DNA of 64,000 nt from an uncultured Paraprevotella sp. (GCA_900548345.1 URKA01000008.1:15566-79565), one strand, 5' to 3'; numbered from the stretch's first letter, positions 53,354 through 62,870 are shown. Translations and numbers: made by a program. Notes: generated by a model from the sequence alone, not told the origin.

Positions 53354-54850
53354 ATGAAAAAGCTAAAATATATCCTGTTGCCCGTTCTCGTCGTGTTGCT
53401 CACGGCCGGCTGCAATAACTGGCTTGAGGTGCAACCCTACGACCAGATGGCCGAGGACGACCTGCTGAGCACGGAGAACGGATTCAAGAAACTCCTGAAC
53501 GGTATCTATGTGGAGCTGAATGCCGACGAACTGTACGGCCAGACCCTGACCGTGGAGATGGTGGAACTGATGGCCGGCTCCTACATCATCGGCACCGATG
53601 CCACGATATGGGGCGACTACATCGACCTGAACAACCGTAACTTCACCAGCAGCTACTGGCGCACCAGGTTGGACAATACATGGAACAAGGCCTTCGGCCT
53701 GATTCGTAACTGCAACACGATACTGGCGCAGATTGATGCCAAACGCGACGTGTTCACCGGCAACAACTACAAGCTGATACGCGGTGAGGCCTTAGCCTTG
53801 CGCGCCCTGCTGCATTTCGACATGTTCCGTCTCTTTGGTCCCGTCTATAAGCTGACGCCCACCAAGGAGAGCATTCCCTATGTGACGTCCACCGATCTGC
53901 AGGTGCAGGAACTCCTGCCCGGCAACGAGGTGATGCGGCGCGTGATAGCCGATCTGACTGAGGCCGAGACTTTGCTGGCCGATGACCCCATCATCACGAC
54001 TACCAACCACTTGGTGAACCACAACCCCAATGGCGACAATTTTACGGAATACCGCACCCTGCGCCTGAACTACTACGCTGTGCAGGCCCTCCTCGCGCGC
54101 GCGTACTATTATATATCCTCCTACGAGGACGGGCAGCAGGATGAGTACAAGGCCAAGGCCAAGGCCTATGCCGAGGGCATCATCAACATCGCCCCCGTGC
54201 ATTTCCCCTTTGTGAACCGCGTGAACATCCTCGGCACGCCCGACTATCTGGACCGCATCTTCGCTACCGAAGTAATCTTCGGCCTGACGAACGTCAAGCG
54301 CAACCTGCTGTTCAAGAACAACAACGACCCCGACCACAGTCCCCGTCCCGTGTTGCGGATGAGCTCCGAACTGATGGAGGCGCCCTACTTTGGCGGTGGT
54401 TCCGAATTTGGCGGTTCGATGGACGACTACCGTTACATCGCCAACTGGAAGAAGAACGGAAACGACTATTACTTTTACAAGTACGATGACCTGACGGATG
54501 CCGGTCGCATCGAGAACACCATCGTGCCGATGATTCGCTTGGGAGAGATGTACCTGATTATCGCGAGCCTTTACGACAAGGTGGAGGAGCGCCCCGTCAT
54601 GGGTAGCTGGGCCAACAAGCTCAGGGAGCACCGCGGCGTGGAGAAGATGGACGAGTCCACCTATGCCCCGCGCTACCTGAACTACGAAGCCGTGAGGGAA
54701 CTCTACGGCGAGGGACAGCTGTTCTACTTCTACAAGCGCAATTATTCCTCCATCCTTACCGTGTTCGAGTCGCCCAGCCAGTTCATGCGCGCCTCGGAGA
54801 AACTATTTGTAGTACCCCTGCCCGATACGGAGACAGACAACAGACAATGA
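53354..54850 (+). CDS. SusD/RagB family outer-membrane lipoprotein (operon 2)
   Basis: 498 residues. Lipobox LTAGC with Cys20. Typical SusD N-terminus NNWLEVQPYDQMAEDDLLSTENGFKKLLNGIYVEL, helix GEALALRALLHFDMFRLFGPVYKL near 142-165, and C-terminal REHRGVEK and EGQLFYFYKRNY motifs. Starts 13 bp after susC. Confidence 0.92.
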   Translation: MKKLKYILLPVLVVLLTAGCNNWLEVQPYDQMAEDDLLSTENGFKKLLNGIYVELNADELYGQTLTVEMVELMAGSYIIGTDATIWGDYIDLNNRNFTSSYWRTRLDNTWNKAFGLIRNCNTILAQIDAKRDVFTGNNYKLIRGEALALRALLHFDMFRLFGPVYKLTPTKESIPYVTSTDLQVQELLPGNEVMRRVIADLTEAETLLADDPIITTTNHLVNHNPNGDNFTEYRTLRLNYYAVQALLARAYYYISSYEDGQQDEYKAKAKAYAEGIINIAPVHFPFVNRVNILGTPDYLDRIFATEVIFGLTNVKRNLLFKNNNDPDHSPRPVLRMSSELMEAPYFGGGSEFGGSMDDYRYIANWKKNGNDYYFYKYDDLTDAGRIENTIVPMIRLGEMYLIIASLYDKVEERPVMGSWANKLREHRGVEKMDESTYAPRYLNYEAVRELYGEGQLFYFYKRNYSSILTVFESPSQFMRASEKLFVVPLPDTETDNRQ

Positions 54851-54854
54851 CGCT

Positions 54855-55676
54855 ATGATGAAACGGATAATAAACTATATGGGGCTTGTCTGCCTTGCCC
54901 TGTGTGCCGTAATGACGGCATGCGACGAGCGCACCCCCGACTTGTACAGTGCGCCGAACGGCATATATTTCAACAACCGCACGGCCACCAACCAACTATT
55001 AGACTCCACGGCGCTCACCTTCGTCTATTCTGCCGACGACGTGATGAGCATGGACGTGCCCGTGGCTGTGCAGTCCATCGGCCGCCAGACCGATTACGAC
55101 CGTCCGGTGAACATCCGTGTGTACTCCGACAATGCCGAGGAGGGTGTGGACTACGAGCTGATGACGCCGGCCGTGCTGCCTGCGCACACCTCGTCCTTCA
55201 ACTATGTGATTCGCGTGAAGCGTACGGCCGCCATCCGCACGGAAGTCAAGTCCATTTACCTGGAACTGTTCTCCAACGACGAGTTCACGACTATCCTTGG
55301 TATCCCAGAGGCTGACGGCAAGACACAAACACCAGGCATGCTGAAGTACCGCATCGACTTTGCCGACTTCTATTCCACGGCACCTTTGGGCTGGCGCGCG
55401 GAATACGTGGGGGTGTTCTCCGAGCGCAAACTGCGCCTGTTGTGGAAACTCTTCGACACGGTGGTGGACCGCGCCGACTATAATGTGCCGGGACGGATAC
55501 CTTTCAACCGCTGGATATACCTCCAGCGCGAGGTGGAGAACTACATGGACCTGCAGGCCGCCATCCTGAACGGCTATGAGACGAGATACGAACTCGACCT
55601 TGACGCATTAGTCGACCCCGAAGCGGAAGGTGACGAGCGTCGGTTGCTGGATTTCTCACCCGTGGTTTCGGACTAA
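54855..55676 (+). CDS. DUF4843 family surface lipoprotein (operon 2)
   Basis: 273 residues. Lipobox VMTAC with Cys23. The pattern GIYFNNRTA, VPVAVQSIGRQTDYDRPVNIRVYSDNAEEGVDYEL matches DUF4843 and its paralogue at 22353. Starts 4 bp after the susD stop, so tightly coupled. Corresponds by position to BT2262. Confidence 0.78.
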   Translation: MMKRIINYMGLVCLALCAVMTACDERTPDLYSAPNGIYFNNRTATNQLLDSTALTFVYSADDVMSMDVPVAVQSIGRQTDYDRPVNIRVYSDNAEEGVDYELMTPAVLPAHTSSFNYVIRVKRTAAIRTEVKSIYLELFSNDEFTTILGIPEADGKTQTPGMLKYRIDFADFYSTAPLGWRAEYVGVFSERKLRLLWKLFDTVVDRADYNVPGRIPFNRWIYLQREVENYMDLQAAILNGYETRYELDLDALVDPEAEGDERRLLDFSPVVSD

Positions 55677-55689
55677 AGACTGATTGGAT

Positions 55690-57261
55690 ATGAAAAAGAT
55701 ATATTATGCAATGTTGTGCCTGCTGTCGCTCTTCGTGTGGCAGGCCTGTGCCGACGACAAAGGTAATTACAGCTATCGGGAGTTGAACGACTTGGGCATC
55801 TCCTTCAATGACGCTTATACGGCCATCGCGCGCGATCCCTTTACGGTGAAACCCCAAGTGAGCGCGAAGAACTTCAATCCCGCCGACTATACCTACGAAT
55901 GGAAGGCTTACGACCAGTCAGGACAACAGGAGACGGTGGTGCTCGGCACCGACCTGAACTTGGATGTGACGTTGGGACTGACGCAGGGCAGCTACCTGTT
56001 GGTGCTCAACATCACGGAGAAAGCCACCGGTATCTACTACCAGCACTCCGCCACGCTCAAGGTCAACACGCCGACTTCGGAGGGATGGTTGCTGTTGTGC
56101 TCCGACGGAGGCCGCGTGCAGCTGGACATGGTGTCGCACATCAAGACCGTGGACAATGTGTACCACGACCTGCTGAAAGGCACGGAGTTAGAGAACTGGC
56201 AGGACCCCCGCCAGCTTGTCTGCGACCCCAACATGGAGGAACCCTTCTACCTCGTGACGGGAAGCGGTACCACACGCTTGGGCAGCAATGATTTCCAGTG
56301 GAACGACTCCTACATGCTCGCCAACGAGTTCGGCACGGGCATCTATGAAGGCACCGTGAGCCGGTTGGCCACGCATTTTCCCGGCAAGCTCTTTGTCGAT
56401 GCGGCCGGCAACGTGTATTACTGCTGCACGCTCATGGGCGACGGCCTGTTCGGCTCCGTGCGCTCCAACGGTTTCTACGTGGCTCCGCAGGTGGGCTACA
56501 ATGCCAAGGCTACGCAGGTAGTGCCCTCGTTCATGATGTGGGACAAGGGCGGACGCCGTTTCGTGATGTGTGCCAACCAGTTCTATTCGCTCGGCATAGA
56601 CGACAGTCAGGACATCCCCATGGACGAGATGGCAGCCGATGGCTTCCCGACCGTGAACGAGGGGCTCTTTGCCTGGCCGAAGCGTGCCGACCGTCTGGAT
56701 TTGATTCACATGGAGAACACGCGCTACGACCGTAACCAAGACGACAACGGCGTGACCTATGCCGTGCTGGGTAAGGGCAACGACCGCTGGCTCTACGGCA
56801 TCATCCTCGGCAACCTCTACTCCTTTGTCGAGCCCAAATACGGGCCGGCCTACGAGAAGACCTGTTACGTGAGCCTATCGGGTTGCACGGACATCGCCAA
56901 GGCCGACCATTATGCTTTCAGTTCCCTGAAGAATTTCATGTACTACTCCGTCGGCCGAAGTGTCTACCGCGTGAACCTCGATGCCACGTCGCCCACGGCC
57001 GAACTGCAGTTTGAATTGCCCGAAGGCGAGGAGATCACTTGTATGAAGTTCTATTTGTGGGAACAGGACGACCCTGACAACCGGTCTTACGACCTGATTG
57101 TGGCCAGTAAGAAAAGCGATACGAACGAAGGCATCCTGCGCATTTACGACGGGTTCAAGAACGAAGGCAGTTTCCTGAATGCCGAACCTGTGGAGCAATA
57201 CGGAGGCTTCGCCGATATTGTAGATGTGATTTACAGAGAAAATATAGTATATCGACCGTAA
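55690..57261 (+). CDS. PKD-like family surface lipoprotein (operon 2)
   Basis: 523 residues from the ATG at 55690; an in-frame TTG at 55684 is less likely. Lipobox WQAC with Cys20. PKD/Ig-like modules (about 25-130; FTVKPQVSAKNFNPADYTYEWKAYD, GSYLLVLNITEKATGIYY) precede a propeller-like region (about 135-520; GWLLLCSDGGRVQLDM, KLFVDAAGNVYYCC, SYDLIVASKKSDTNEGILRIYD). Paralogue of the protein at 23201 and positional match to BT2261. Confidence 0.78.
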   Translation: MKKIYYAMLCLLSLFVWQACADDKGNYSYRELNDLGISFNDAYTAIARDPFTVKPQVSAKNFNPADYTYEWKAYDQSGQQETVVLGTDLNLDVTLGLTQGSYLLVLNITEKATGIYYQHSATLKVNTPTSEGWLLLCSDGGRVQLDMVSHIKTVDNVYHDLLKGTELENWQDPRQLVCDPNMEEPFYLVTGSGTTRLGSNDFQWNDSYMLANEFGTGIYEGTVSRLATHFPGKLFVDAAGNVYYCCTLMGDGLFGSVRSNGFYVAPQVGYNAKATQVVPSFMMWDKGGRRFVMCANQFYSLGIDDSQDIPMDEMAADGFPTVNEGLFAWPKRADRLDLIHMENTRYDRNQDDNGVTYAVLGKGNDRWLYGIILGNLYSFVEPKYGPAYEKTCYVSLSGCTDIAKADHYAFSSLKNFMYYSVGRSVYRVNLDATSPTAELQFELPEGEEITCMKFYLWEQDDPDNRSYDLIVASKKSDTNEGILRIYDGFKNEGSFLNAEPVEQYGGFADIVDVIYRENIVYRP

Positions 57262-57274
57262 AGATACGACAGAA

Positions 57275-58651
57275 ATGAGAAAACAGGTATTATCGAAAGG
57301 ATGGGTGCTTGCCGTCCTCTTTTGCATGTGTGCTTTCAACAGTCTGCATGCCGACATTGTCATGACAGTGGATGTGACAGACAAGACCGCTTCCGTGGTG
57401 GCTGTGGTCTACCAGACCACGATAGTGGAGATTCCGCTGGACGAAGAAGGGCATGGCGAACATACCTTCCGCCACATCGGGGCCGTCCATGCCAATCTCT
57501 TCTATGGGATGGACAGCAAGAAGATTTTCATGGAGGACGGCGATGTCATCCATGTGGCTTTCAACGGAAAGCGTTTCAAGGACGAGGACGTGGAATGGAC
57601 GGTACAGGGCGGCAGGGAGAAGATTTATCGCTACCTGAATCAGGTGAAACTTTCCGAGTTTTCCGAGGACAAGTATATCCTGCCTTTCAATGAGTTCGTC
57701 TCTTTGGTGAGGACAAAGGAAGAGTCGGCCCTGAAAATATTGAAGGCTTGGAAGTTGGACAAGGTCAGTCCGCGTTTTGTCGAGGTGGAGACCGGACGTA
57801 TCCGGTATGCCTATGCCGCATCGGTGCTGATGTATGCTGCAGGCCATCCGTTTTATGCCCAGGATTCCCTTTACGTGCCGGATGAGGCCTATTATGATGA
57901 GGTCAGGAAATATATGGTGGAGGATGCCCGGCTGGTGGAACTGAAAGACTACCGTGAGTATATGAAGGAGGTGGCCAGGATGTTCGGTTGTGCAGGAAAG
58001 AAGGCCAAGACACCTTATGAACGTACAATCTGCATGATGGACTATGTGGCGGATAATATCGAGAATGACACGGTGAAGCAGGCTTTGCTGAATGTGCTGG
58101 CGATAGAACAGGTGGAACAATACGGTATAAAGGACGTGGACGAACTGACCAACCTGTACAACACCTACGTGACCGACCCCGTATTGCGTGCCGCTTTCAA
58201 GGAGAAATGGGATGCCTGGGACATTACGAAGCCCGGCAAGCCGTCGCCCGATTTCCGTGCCTGGGATGCCGATGGAAAATCCTATTCCGTAGCCGATTTC
58301 AAAGGCAAGTACCTGTATATTGACCTGTGGGCCACATGGTGCGGCCCGTGCCGCAGGGAAATGCCCTACCTGAAACAGTTGGAAGAGGCGTTTGAGGGGC
58401 GTAACATCACCTTCCTCAGTCTGTCCACGGATGCCCGCAAGGCCGACTGGCTGAAAGTGGTGCAGAAGCAGGAGATGACGGGCGTGCAACTCTTTTTGGG
58501 ACAGGGCAGCCGTTTCCAGACTGCCTACAAAGCCGATGGTATCCCGCATTTCATCCTTTTAGACCCTGATGGGAAAATCGTGAACGCCAATATGCTGCGC
58601 CCGTCGTCGGAAGACATACGCGGTTATCTGGAGCGTCTGCCGGGCATGTGA
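57275..58651 (+). CDS. TlpA-family thiol-disulfide oxidoreductase (operon 2)
   Basis: 458 residues. Signal peptide (about 1-26, ending LHAD), beta-rich N-terminal region (27-115), helical middle (120-310) and thioredoxin fold (about 320-458) with DLWATWCGPC (Cys356, Cys359) and cis-Pro motif GIPHF. Terminal gene of operon 2, 13 bp after the PKD-like gene. Its N-terminal half is only weakly like that of the protein at 24749, while the thioredoxin half is closer, which fits a variable recognition part on a common redox domain. Confidence 0.85.
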   Translation: MRKQVLSKGWVLAVLFCMCAFNSLHADIVMTVDVTDKTASVVAVVYQTTIVEIPLDEEGHGEHTFRHIGAVHANLFYGMDSKKIFMEDGDVIHVAFNGKRFKDEDVEWTVQGGREKIYRYLNQVKLSEFSEDKYILPFNEFVSLVRTKEESALKILKAWKLDKVSPRFVEVETGRIRYAYAASVLMYAAGHPFYAQDSLYVPDEAYYDEVRKYMVEDARLVELKDYREYMKEVARMFGCAGKKAKTPYERTICMMDYVADNIENDTVKQALLNVLAIEQVEQYGIKDVDELTNLYNTYVTDPVLRAAFKEKWDAWDITKPGKPSPDFRAWDADGKSYSVADFKGKYLYIDLWATWCGPCRREMPYLKQLEEAFEGRNITFLSLSTDARKADWLKVVQKQEMTGVQLFLGQGSRFQTAYKADGIPHFILLDPDGKIVNANMLRPSSEDIRGYLERLPGM

Positions 58652-58657
58652 CCCGGC

Positions 58658-59214
58658 TTACTGCTTCTTCGGTATCCTGTTGAAGGCATATTTCATGTGT
58701 AGCATGATGTAATGCGGCATGGCATTGGTGTGGACTTCCCTAATGCTTTGTCCGTTGATGTTGATGTAGTTCCCGGACACTTGGTTGAGCAGGTCGAAGG
58801 CTTCTGCCACGAAGGTGAGTTTGTCTTGAAGGAAGGAACGTGAAAGCGAGGCGTTCCATACGAGGTCATCTGTATTCATCGAGTGCTCGTTGTAGCCGCG
58901 CCGGCTGAACATCTTGATGTCGGTGGACAAGGCCAGTTTCCACGGAAGTCTGACATTCCCAATGATACCGTACTCAAATTCAGAGGCATTGATGTGCTCA
59001 AAATCGGTGTGTGTGCTTGTGGCATGACGCCATGTGTACTTGCCGGTGGCAGAGATGTCGAATTTGTGGTGATGGTATTCGAGGGTAAAGTCTTCGTATG
59101 CTTTTGTGTAATTCACCTTGTTCAACTGTGACTCGTATGCGCCTTCCACGGCGTTCATTTCCATGGTCCGGGTGTAATCTCCTACAAGCATGTTGCGCAG
59201 ATGCCATTGCTTTT
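58658..59214 (-). pseudogene. 3' fragment of an outer-membrane beta-barrel (TonB receptor-like) gene
   Basis: About 185 codons of a barrel C-terminus: YHHHKFDISATGKYTWRH, RLPWKLALSTDIKMFSRRG, LVWNASLSRSFLQDKLTFVAEAFDLLNQ, MPHYIMLHMKYAFNRIPKK. Such C-termini belong to the outer membrane beta-barrel family (usually 700-900 residues). The frame runs without a start into the end of the insertion element at 59215. A -7 promoter box pointing towards it lies beyond the element at 62341-62348, but no 5' coding part is found there, so the insertion probably came with a deletion. Confidence 0.75.
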
Positions 59215-59251
59215 TCCTGACTTCGTCACTATAAAATCCGCTATTTTATAA

Positions 59252-59281
59252 TTGCCTAATAAATAGAATTTTGTAAATTTG
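59252..59281 (+). promoter_or_regulatory. promoter of the IS1634-like transposase
   Basis: TTG (59252-59254), a 19-bp spacer, TAAATTTG (59274-59281). Directly after it, GTGTCACC-TTAAAATG-GGTGACAC forms a hairpin (59281-59304) in front of the start codon at 59314. Confidence 0.6.
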
Positions 59282-59893
59282 TGTCACCTTAAAATGGGTG
59301 ACACGTAGCAAAAATGTACGTCAGGAAGAAGAAATATCCATCAGGCAATATCGGCATTATTGTCGTTGAGAAAATCAACGGCAAAATGAAAGAACTCGTT
59401 ACAATTGGCATTGCCAGATCTGATGATGAGATAGCCTGTTTTGTAAATCAGGGCAAAGAGTGGATTGAACGGGAGAAAGAGCGCAGACATCCCCGGCTTG
59501 ACCTGTTCGGAGATGAACGCCGTAAGTGTGAGCAGGAGCGTATGGATGCAGAGCGGCTTCTGTCCAATATCACAAACATCATCATCGATGGAGCCGACCT
59601 GATACTTGACCGCGTGTTTGACAATGTCGGATTCAACCGCATAGATGATGGTATATTCCGCAAGCTGGTTAAAGCGCGTCTGTCTTATCCTGCGAGCAAA
59701 TCCGCCACGGTGGAATATCTCAAGAATCATTTTGACGATGATGTAAGCCTGTCAAAGATTTACAGGTATCTTGACAAACTCAGCGACAGTCAGCACCGCA
59801 TCGTTCAGGAAATAAGCGTAGAGCATACCCGGAAGATATTGGGTGGTCATATCGGGGTGTTGTTTTACGATGTCACCACACTTTATTTTGAGT

Positions 59894-61330
59894 TATTGCT
59901 GTCCGATAAAAGTTTTTGAGCACAGATAAGATTAGGGCTGGCACCTATTGCAGGAGTCAGCCCTTTGTGGTTATTTTGAAGTCGCCAAACTTAAATGAAT
60001 AACCATGGGTAAAAGTACACATTTTCTCGGACAGCCGTTATATGGTCAGGTAATAAAATTGCTTGATAAGGCAGAAATTCTTGAAATCAGCCGTAAAAAC
60101 GGTGGAGAACGTTACATTAAGCGCTTTGATGCCTGGACACATCTGATGACGATGCTTTATGCAGTGATAATGCGTCACGACTCATTGCGTGAGATATCAG
60201 TGTCCATGCTGGCAGAAGCACGGAAACTGGCGCACCTTGGTGTCTCGATGATGCCGACACGCAGCACACTTTCCGATGCCAATGCCCGACGTCCGGAAGT
60301 TATCTTCGAGTCCATATATCGGCAACTCTACGGTCGATACCATCAGGAACTTTGCTCGGACAGCCGAGGCCGGTTGTCGGCAAAATGGATGAGACGTCTG
60401 CAAATCATTGATTCCACGACCATTTCCTTATTCTCCAACCTGCTGTTCAAGGGCGTGGGACGCAATCCGAAGACCGGGAAAAAGAAAGGTGGAATAAAAG
60501 TCCATACTGTTATCCATGCCAACGAGGGAGTCCCGTCAGATATCCGCTTTACTTCAGCTGCCACAAACGACTCGTTTATGCTCAAGCCTGTCAATTTCCA
60601 TGATGGAGACGTGCTGGCGATGGACCGTGCCTATATTGATTACGCAAAACTTGAGGATCTGACCGATAGAGGTGTTGTCTATGTGACCAAGATGAAGAAA
60701 AATCTCACGTTCGTATTATGGGAAGATATCATGTGGCAGAATTCTATGGGACTTATGGAATACCGTATCCGTCATGTCACATTCTACAAACCTGTAAAGA
60801 ACGGTGGATTAATCCGCCATCATGCCCGTATAATCAGTTATGTTGACGTGAAGAAGCACAAGGTTATCGACTTGCTGACCAATGACATGGATGCTGCTCC
60901 GGAAGAAATCATCGACATATACCGCCAACGTTGGGAAATAGAACTGCTGTTCAAACAAATCAAACAGAACTTCCCGCTACGATACTTCTATGGAGAGAGC
61001 GGGAATGCCATCAAAATCCAAATTTGGGTAACGCTTATCGCAAACCTTCTTCTGATGGTTATACAAAGTCGACTGAGCAGGAACTGGAGTTTTTCGGGGC
61101 TTGCAACAATGGTACGACTGACATTGATGTATTATGTTGATTTATACAGCTTACTGAACCAGCCCGAAAGGGACTGGCAGATGCTGCTTGAACAGCCTAC
61201 CAAGGATCCACCTATGCCGTCATTGTTCGAATGAAGGGGCTTGGATTTCTGAAAAAGTAGGCTCAACCGCATTATATCAACTGTTGAGCCATACTTTAAT
61301 AGCTTTACTAAGTTTTATCGGACAGCAATA
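59894..61330 (+). mobile_element. complete IS4-family insertion sequence, 1,437 bp
   Basis: Terminal inverted repeats TATTGCTGTCCGATAAAA (59894-59911) and TTTTATCGGACAGCAATA (61313-61330) are perfect over 18 bp. The 9-bp target duplication ATTTTGAGT flanks it at 59885-59893 and 61331-61339. Both ends carry inner hairpins: AGGGCTG/CAGCCCT (59934-59964) on the left and GGCTCAAC/GTTGAGCC (61260-61290) on the right, which could block read-through from outside. The identical direct repeats suggest a recent insertion. Confidence 0.93.
60005..61234 (+). CDS. IS4-family transposase
   Basis: 409 residues, intact. DDE catalytic residues: Asp136 in IIDSTTIS, Asp207 in LAMDRAYIDY, and Glu313 in the YREK signature YRQRWEIELLFKQIK (Tyr306, Arg309, Glu313, Lys320). 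The N-terminal DUF4372-like start (GKSTHFLGQPLYGQVIKLLDK) is common in Bacteroides IS4 transposases. All parts needed for transposition appear present. Confidence 0.95.
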   Translation: MGKSTHFLGQPLYGQVIKLLDKAEILEISRKNGGERYIKRFDAWTHLMTMLYAVIMRHDSLREISVSMLAEARKLAHLGVSMMPTRSTLSDANARRPEVIFESIYRQLYGRYHQELCSDSRGRLSAKWMRRLQIIDSTTISLFSNLLFKGVGRNPKTGKKKGGIKVHTVIHANEGVPSDIRFTSAATNDSFMLKPVNFHDGDVLAMDRAYIDYAKLEDLTDRGVVYVTKMKKNLTFVLWEDIMWQNSMGLMEYRIRHVTFYKPVKNGGLIRHHARIISYVDVKKHKVIDLLTNDMDAAPEEIIDIYRQRWEIELLFKQIKQNFPLRYFYGESGNAIKIQIWVTLIANLLLMVIQSRLSRNWSFSGLATMVRLTLMYYVDLYSLLNQPERDWQMLLEQPTKDPPMPSLFE

Positions 61331-62340
61331 ATTTTGAGTCAGATTATGAAGATGAGTTGCGCAAGACCGGCTTTTCCAAGGAAGGACAGCACAAGAACCC
61401 TCAGATTATATTGGGTCTGCTGGTGAGTATCGGCGGTTATCCATTGGCCTATTGCATCCACGAGGGCAACAAATACGAAGGGCATACGATGCTTCCGGTC
61501 GTGACCGAATTTGTCCGCAAATATAAAACTGGAAGACTTTATCGTTGTGGCAGACTCCGGTCTTATGAACTCCGATAATGTTTCTGATCTCGAAGCCAAT
61601 GGCTACAAATATATAATAGGCGCGAAAATAAAGGCCGAGAGCAAGAAGATAAAGGAATGGATACTCAGCCAGCCGAAGAATGACTGTCAGATGGTTGAAT
61701 ATGACAAAGGAGAAGGTAAAAGGCTGTTGGTCGGATATACCTCAGACCGTGCCCGCAAGGATGCGTACAACCGTGACAAAGGTATCCGCAGGCTTGAAAA
61801 AGCCTACCACAGAGGCTCTCTCACTAAAGAGCATATCAACAAGCGTGGCTACAACAAGTTCCTCTCAATGGAAGGAGAAGTGAAAGTGACCATCGACTAC
61901 GACAAACTTGAATCCGATGCAAAGTGGGACGGCCTGAAAGGTTATCTCACCAATACAGACATACCGGCCTCAGAGGTGTATGCAGCCTATCATAACCTGT
62001 GGCATGTAGAGAGAGCATTCAGAATATCCAAATCCAAAATCGAGATACGTCCGATGTTCCACTTCACACGAAGACGCATTGAGGCGCACGTATGTATTTG
62101 CTTTGTAGCCCTGAAAGTCTATAAGGAACTGGAACGGTTGCTGAAACTGGCCAACATCAATATGAGTGTCGACAAAGTGCTGGCACTGGCACAGACCATC
62201 GTGACAATACAGTTGACTTTGCCGCAAAACAAGCAGACTATCTCCAAAACAATGCTCATGAAACGACATCAACGTATCGCCCTATTATTTGAAGATGATT
62301 TTTGGGTGACACGTTGACGAAGTCAGGAGGTTAACGGATA

Positions 62341-62348
62341 CAAAGATA
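62341..62348 (-). promoter_or_regulatory. orphan promoter -7 element facing the insertion
   Basis: CAAAGATA on the plus strand is TATCTTTG on the minus strand, 13 bp outside the element end. It may be the old promoter of the truncated barrel gene at 58658-59214. Confidence 0.4.
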
Positions 62349-62435
62349 CTATTTTGTCTGTAGGTAAAAAATACGCTTCATTTTTTATTTGGCATGTCAG
62401 GCAAATAACTCTTCCGAAGTGACGTCCGAAACTAT

Positions 62436-62519
62436 AAATAAAAGTTTTGTTTTCAAAAATAAAACTTTTGGTTTTGTAACTGAAACTTTTATTTTCAAAA
62501 ATAAAACTTTTATTTATAG
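62436..62519. repeat. AT-rich tandem repeat, four units of 21 bp
   Basis: AAAGTTTT at 62441-62448, then AAACTTTT at 62462-62469, 62483-62490 and 62504-62511, exactly 21 bp apart. Between cores are TTTTCAAAAATA-like segments; TTTTCAAAAATAAAACTTTT occurs twice. The design (short core plus variable filler, near-helical period, 3' side of a gene) resembles the CACAGGT clusters but with a different sequence. Confidence 0.8.
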
Positions 62520-62870
62520 AATTTCTCCTTTTGGGAAACGTTCTCTATCTTGAGAAGAAGGCACGGTTTCATTCATTCTAAAGGTTTTTCGGGTAAAAGG
62601 CGGCAGTTGACTGCATACCTGTCCGTTGTTTGGGGTGGTCCTGTTTAAAAAAAGAGGTATCCGAATGATACGGCCAATGAGTGGGGAAGACTTCACTGAT
62701 ATTGGCATATCAGAATAATATGTTCAGGATGATTAAGAATATATTCGGGGGGTGCAGGCCTGACTGTCGGTGCTTGGAAGTTTAATATATAGAAGCATTA
62801 GCGTATTGAAGATACGTACATTATAGTAAGAACTATGCTGTAATTATGCCGCAGGTGCGGTTAAAACAAT

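Larger units (their letters stand above)
59314..62317 (+). pseudogene. IS1634-family transposase gene, split by an IS4-type element and frameshifted
   Basis: The 5' part (59314-59893) encodes MYVRKKKYPSGNIGIIVVEKINGKMKELVTIG through FYDVTTLYFE, the N-terminal half with the first DDE aspartate (YDVTT). Removing the inserted element and one 9-bp copy rejoins the frame exactly at 61340 as ...LYFE-SDYEDELRKTGFSKEGQHKNPQIILGLLV. The frame then breaks at an A run (AAAA, 61525-61528): deleting one A would give RKYKLEDFIVVADSGLMNSDNV, the next family motif. The rest (to 62317) includes HNLWHVERAFRISKSKIEIRPMFHF with the YREK-like glutamate. So the gene is dead twice over. Confidence 0.85.
59215..62328 (+). 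mobile_element. IS1634-like insertion sequence, interrupted
   Basis: Bounded by TCCTGACTTCGTCA (59215-59228) and TGACGAAGTCAGGA (62315-62328), exact reverse complements. Without the inner IS4-type element it would be about 1.67 kb. A second inverted pair, GTGTCACC (59281-59288) and GGTGACAC (62304-62311), lies just inside and is an alternative set of ends. No target duplication is seen at the outer ends; IS1634-type elements are known for irregular or long duplications, or one flank may have been deleted. Confidence 0.75.

Noticed and set aside
61511..62317. Independent gene of about 268 codons
   Set aside because: It is the 3' part of the IS1634-like transposase, separated from its 5' part by the IS4 element and a one-base frameshift.
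62514..62708. Small minus-strand frame of 64 codons in the gap before the mutase
   Set aside because: No similarity to a known protein, no promoter or ribosome-binding signal, and it starts in unremarkable DNA.
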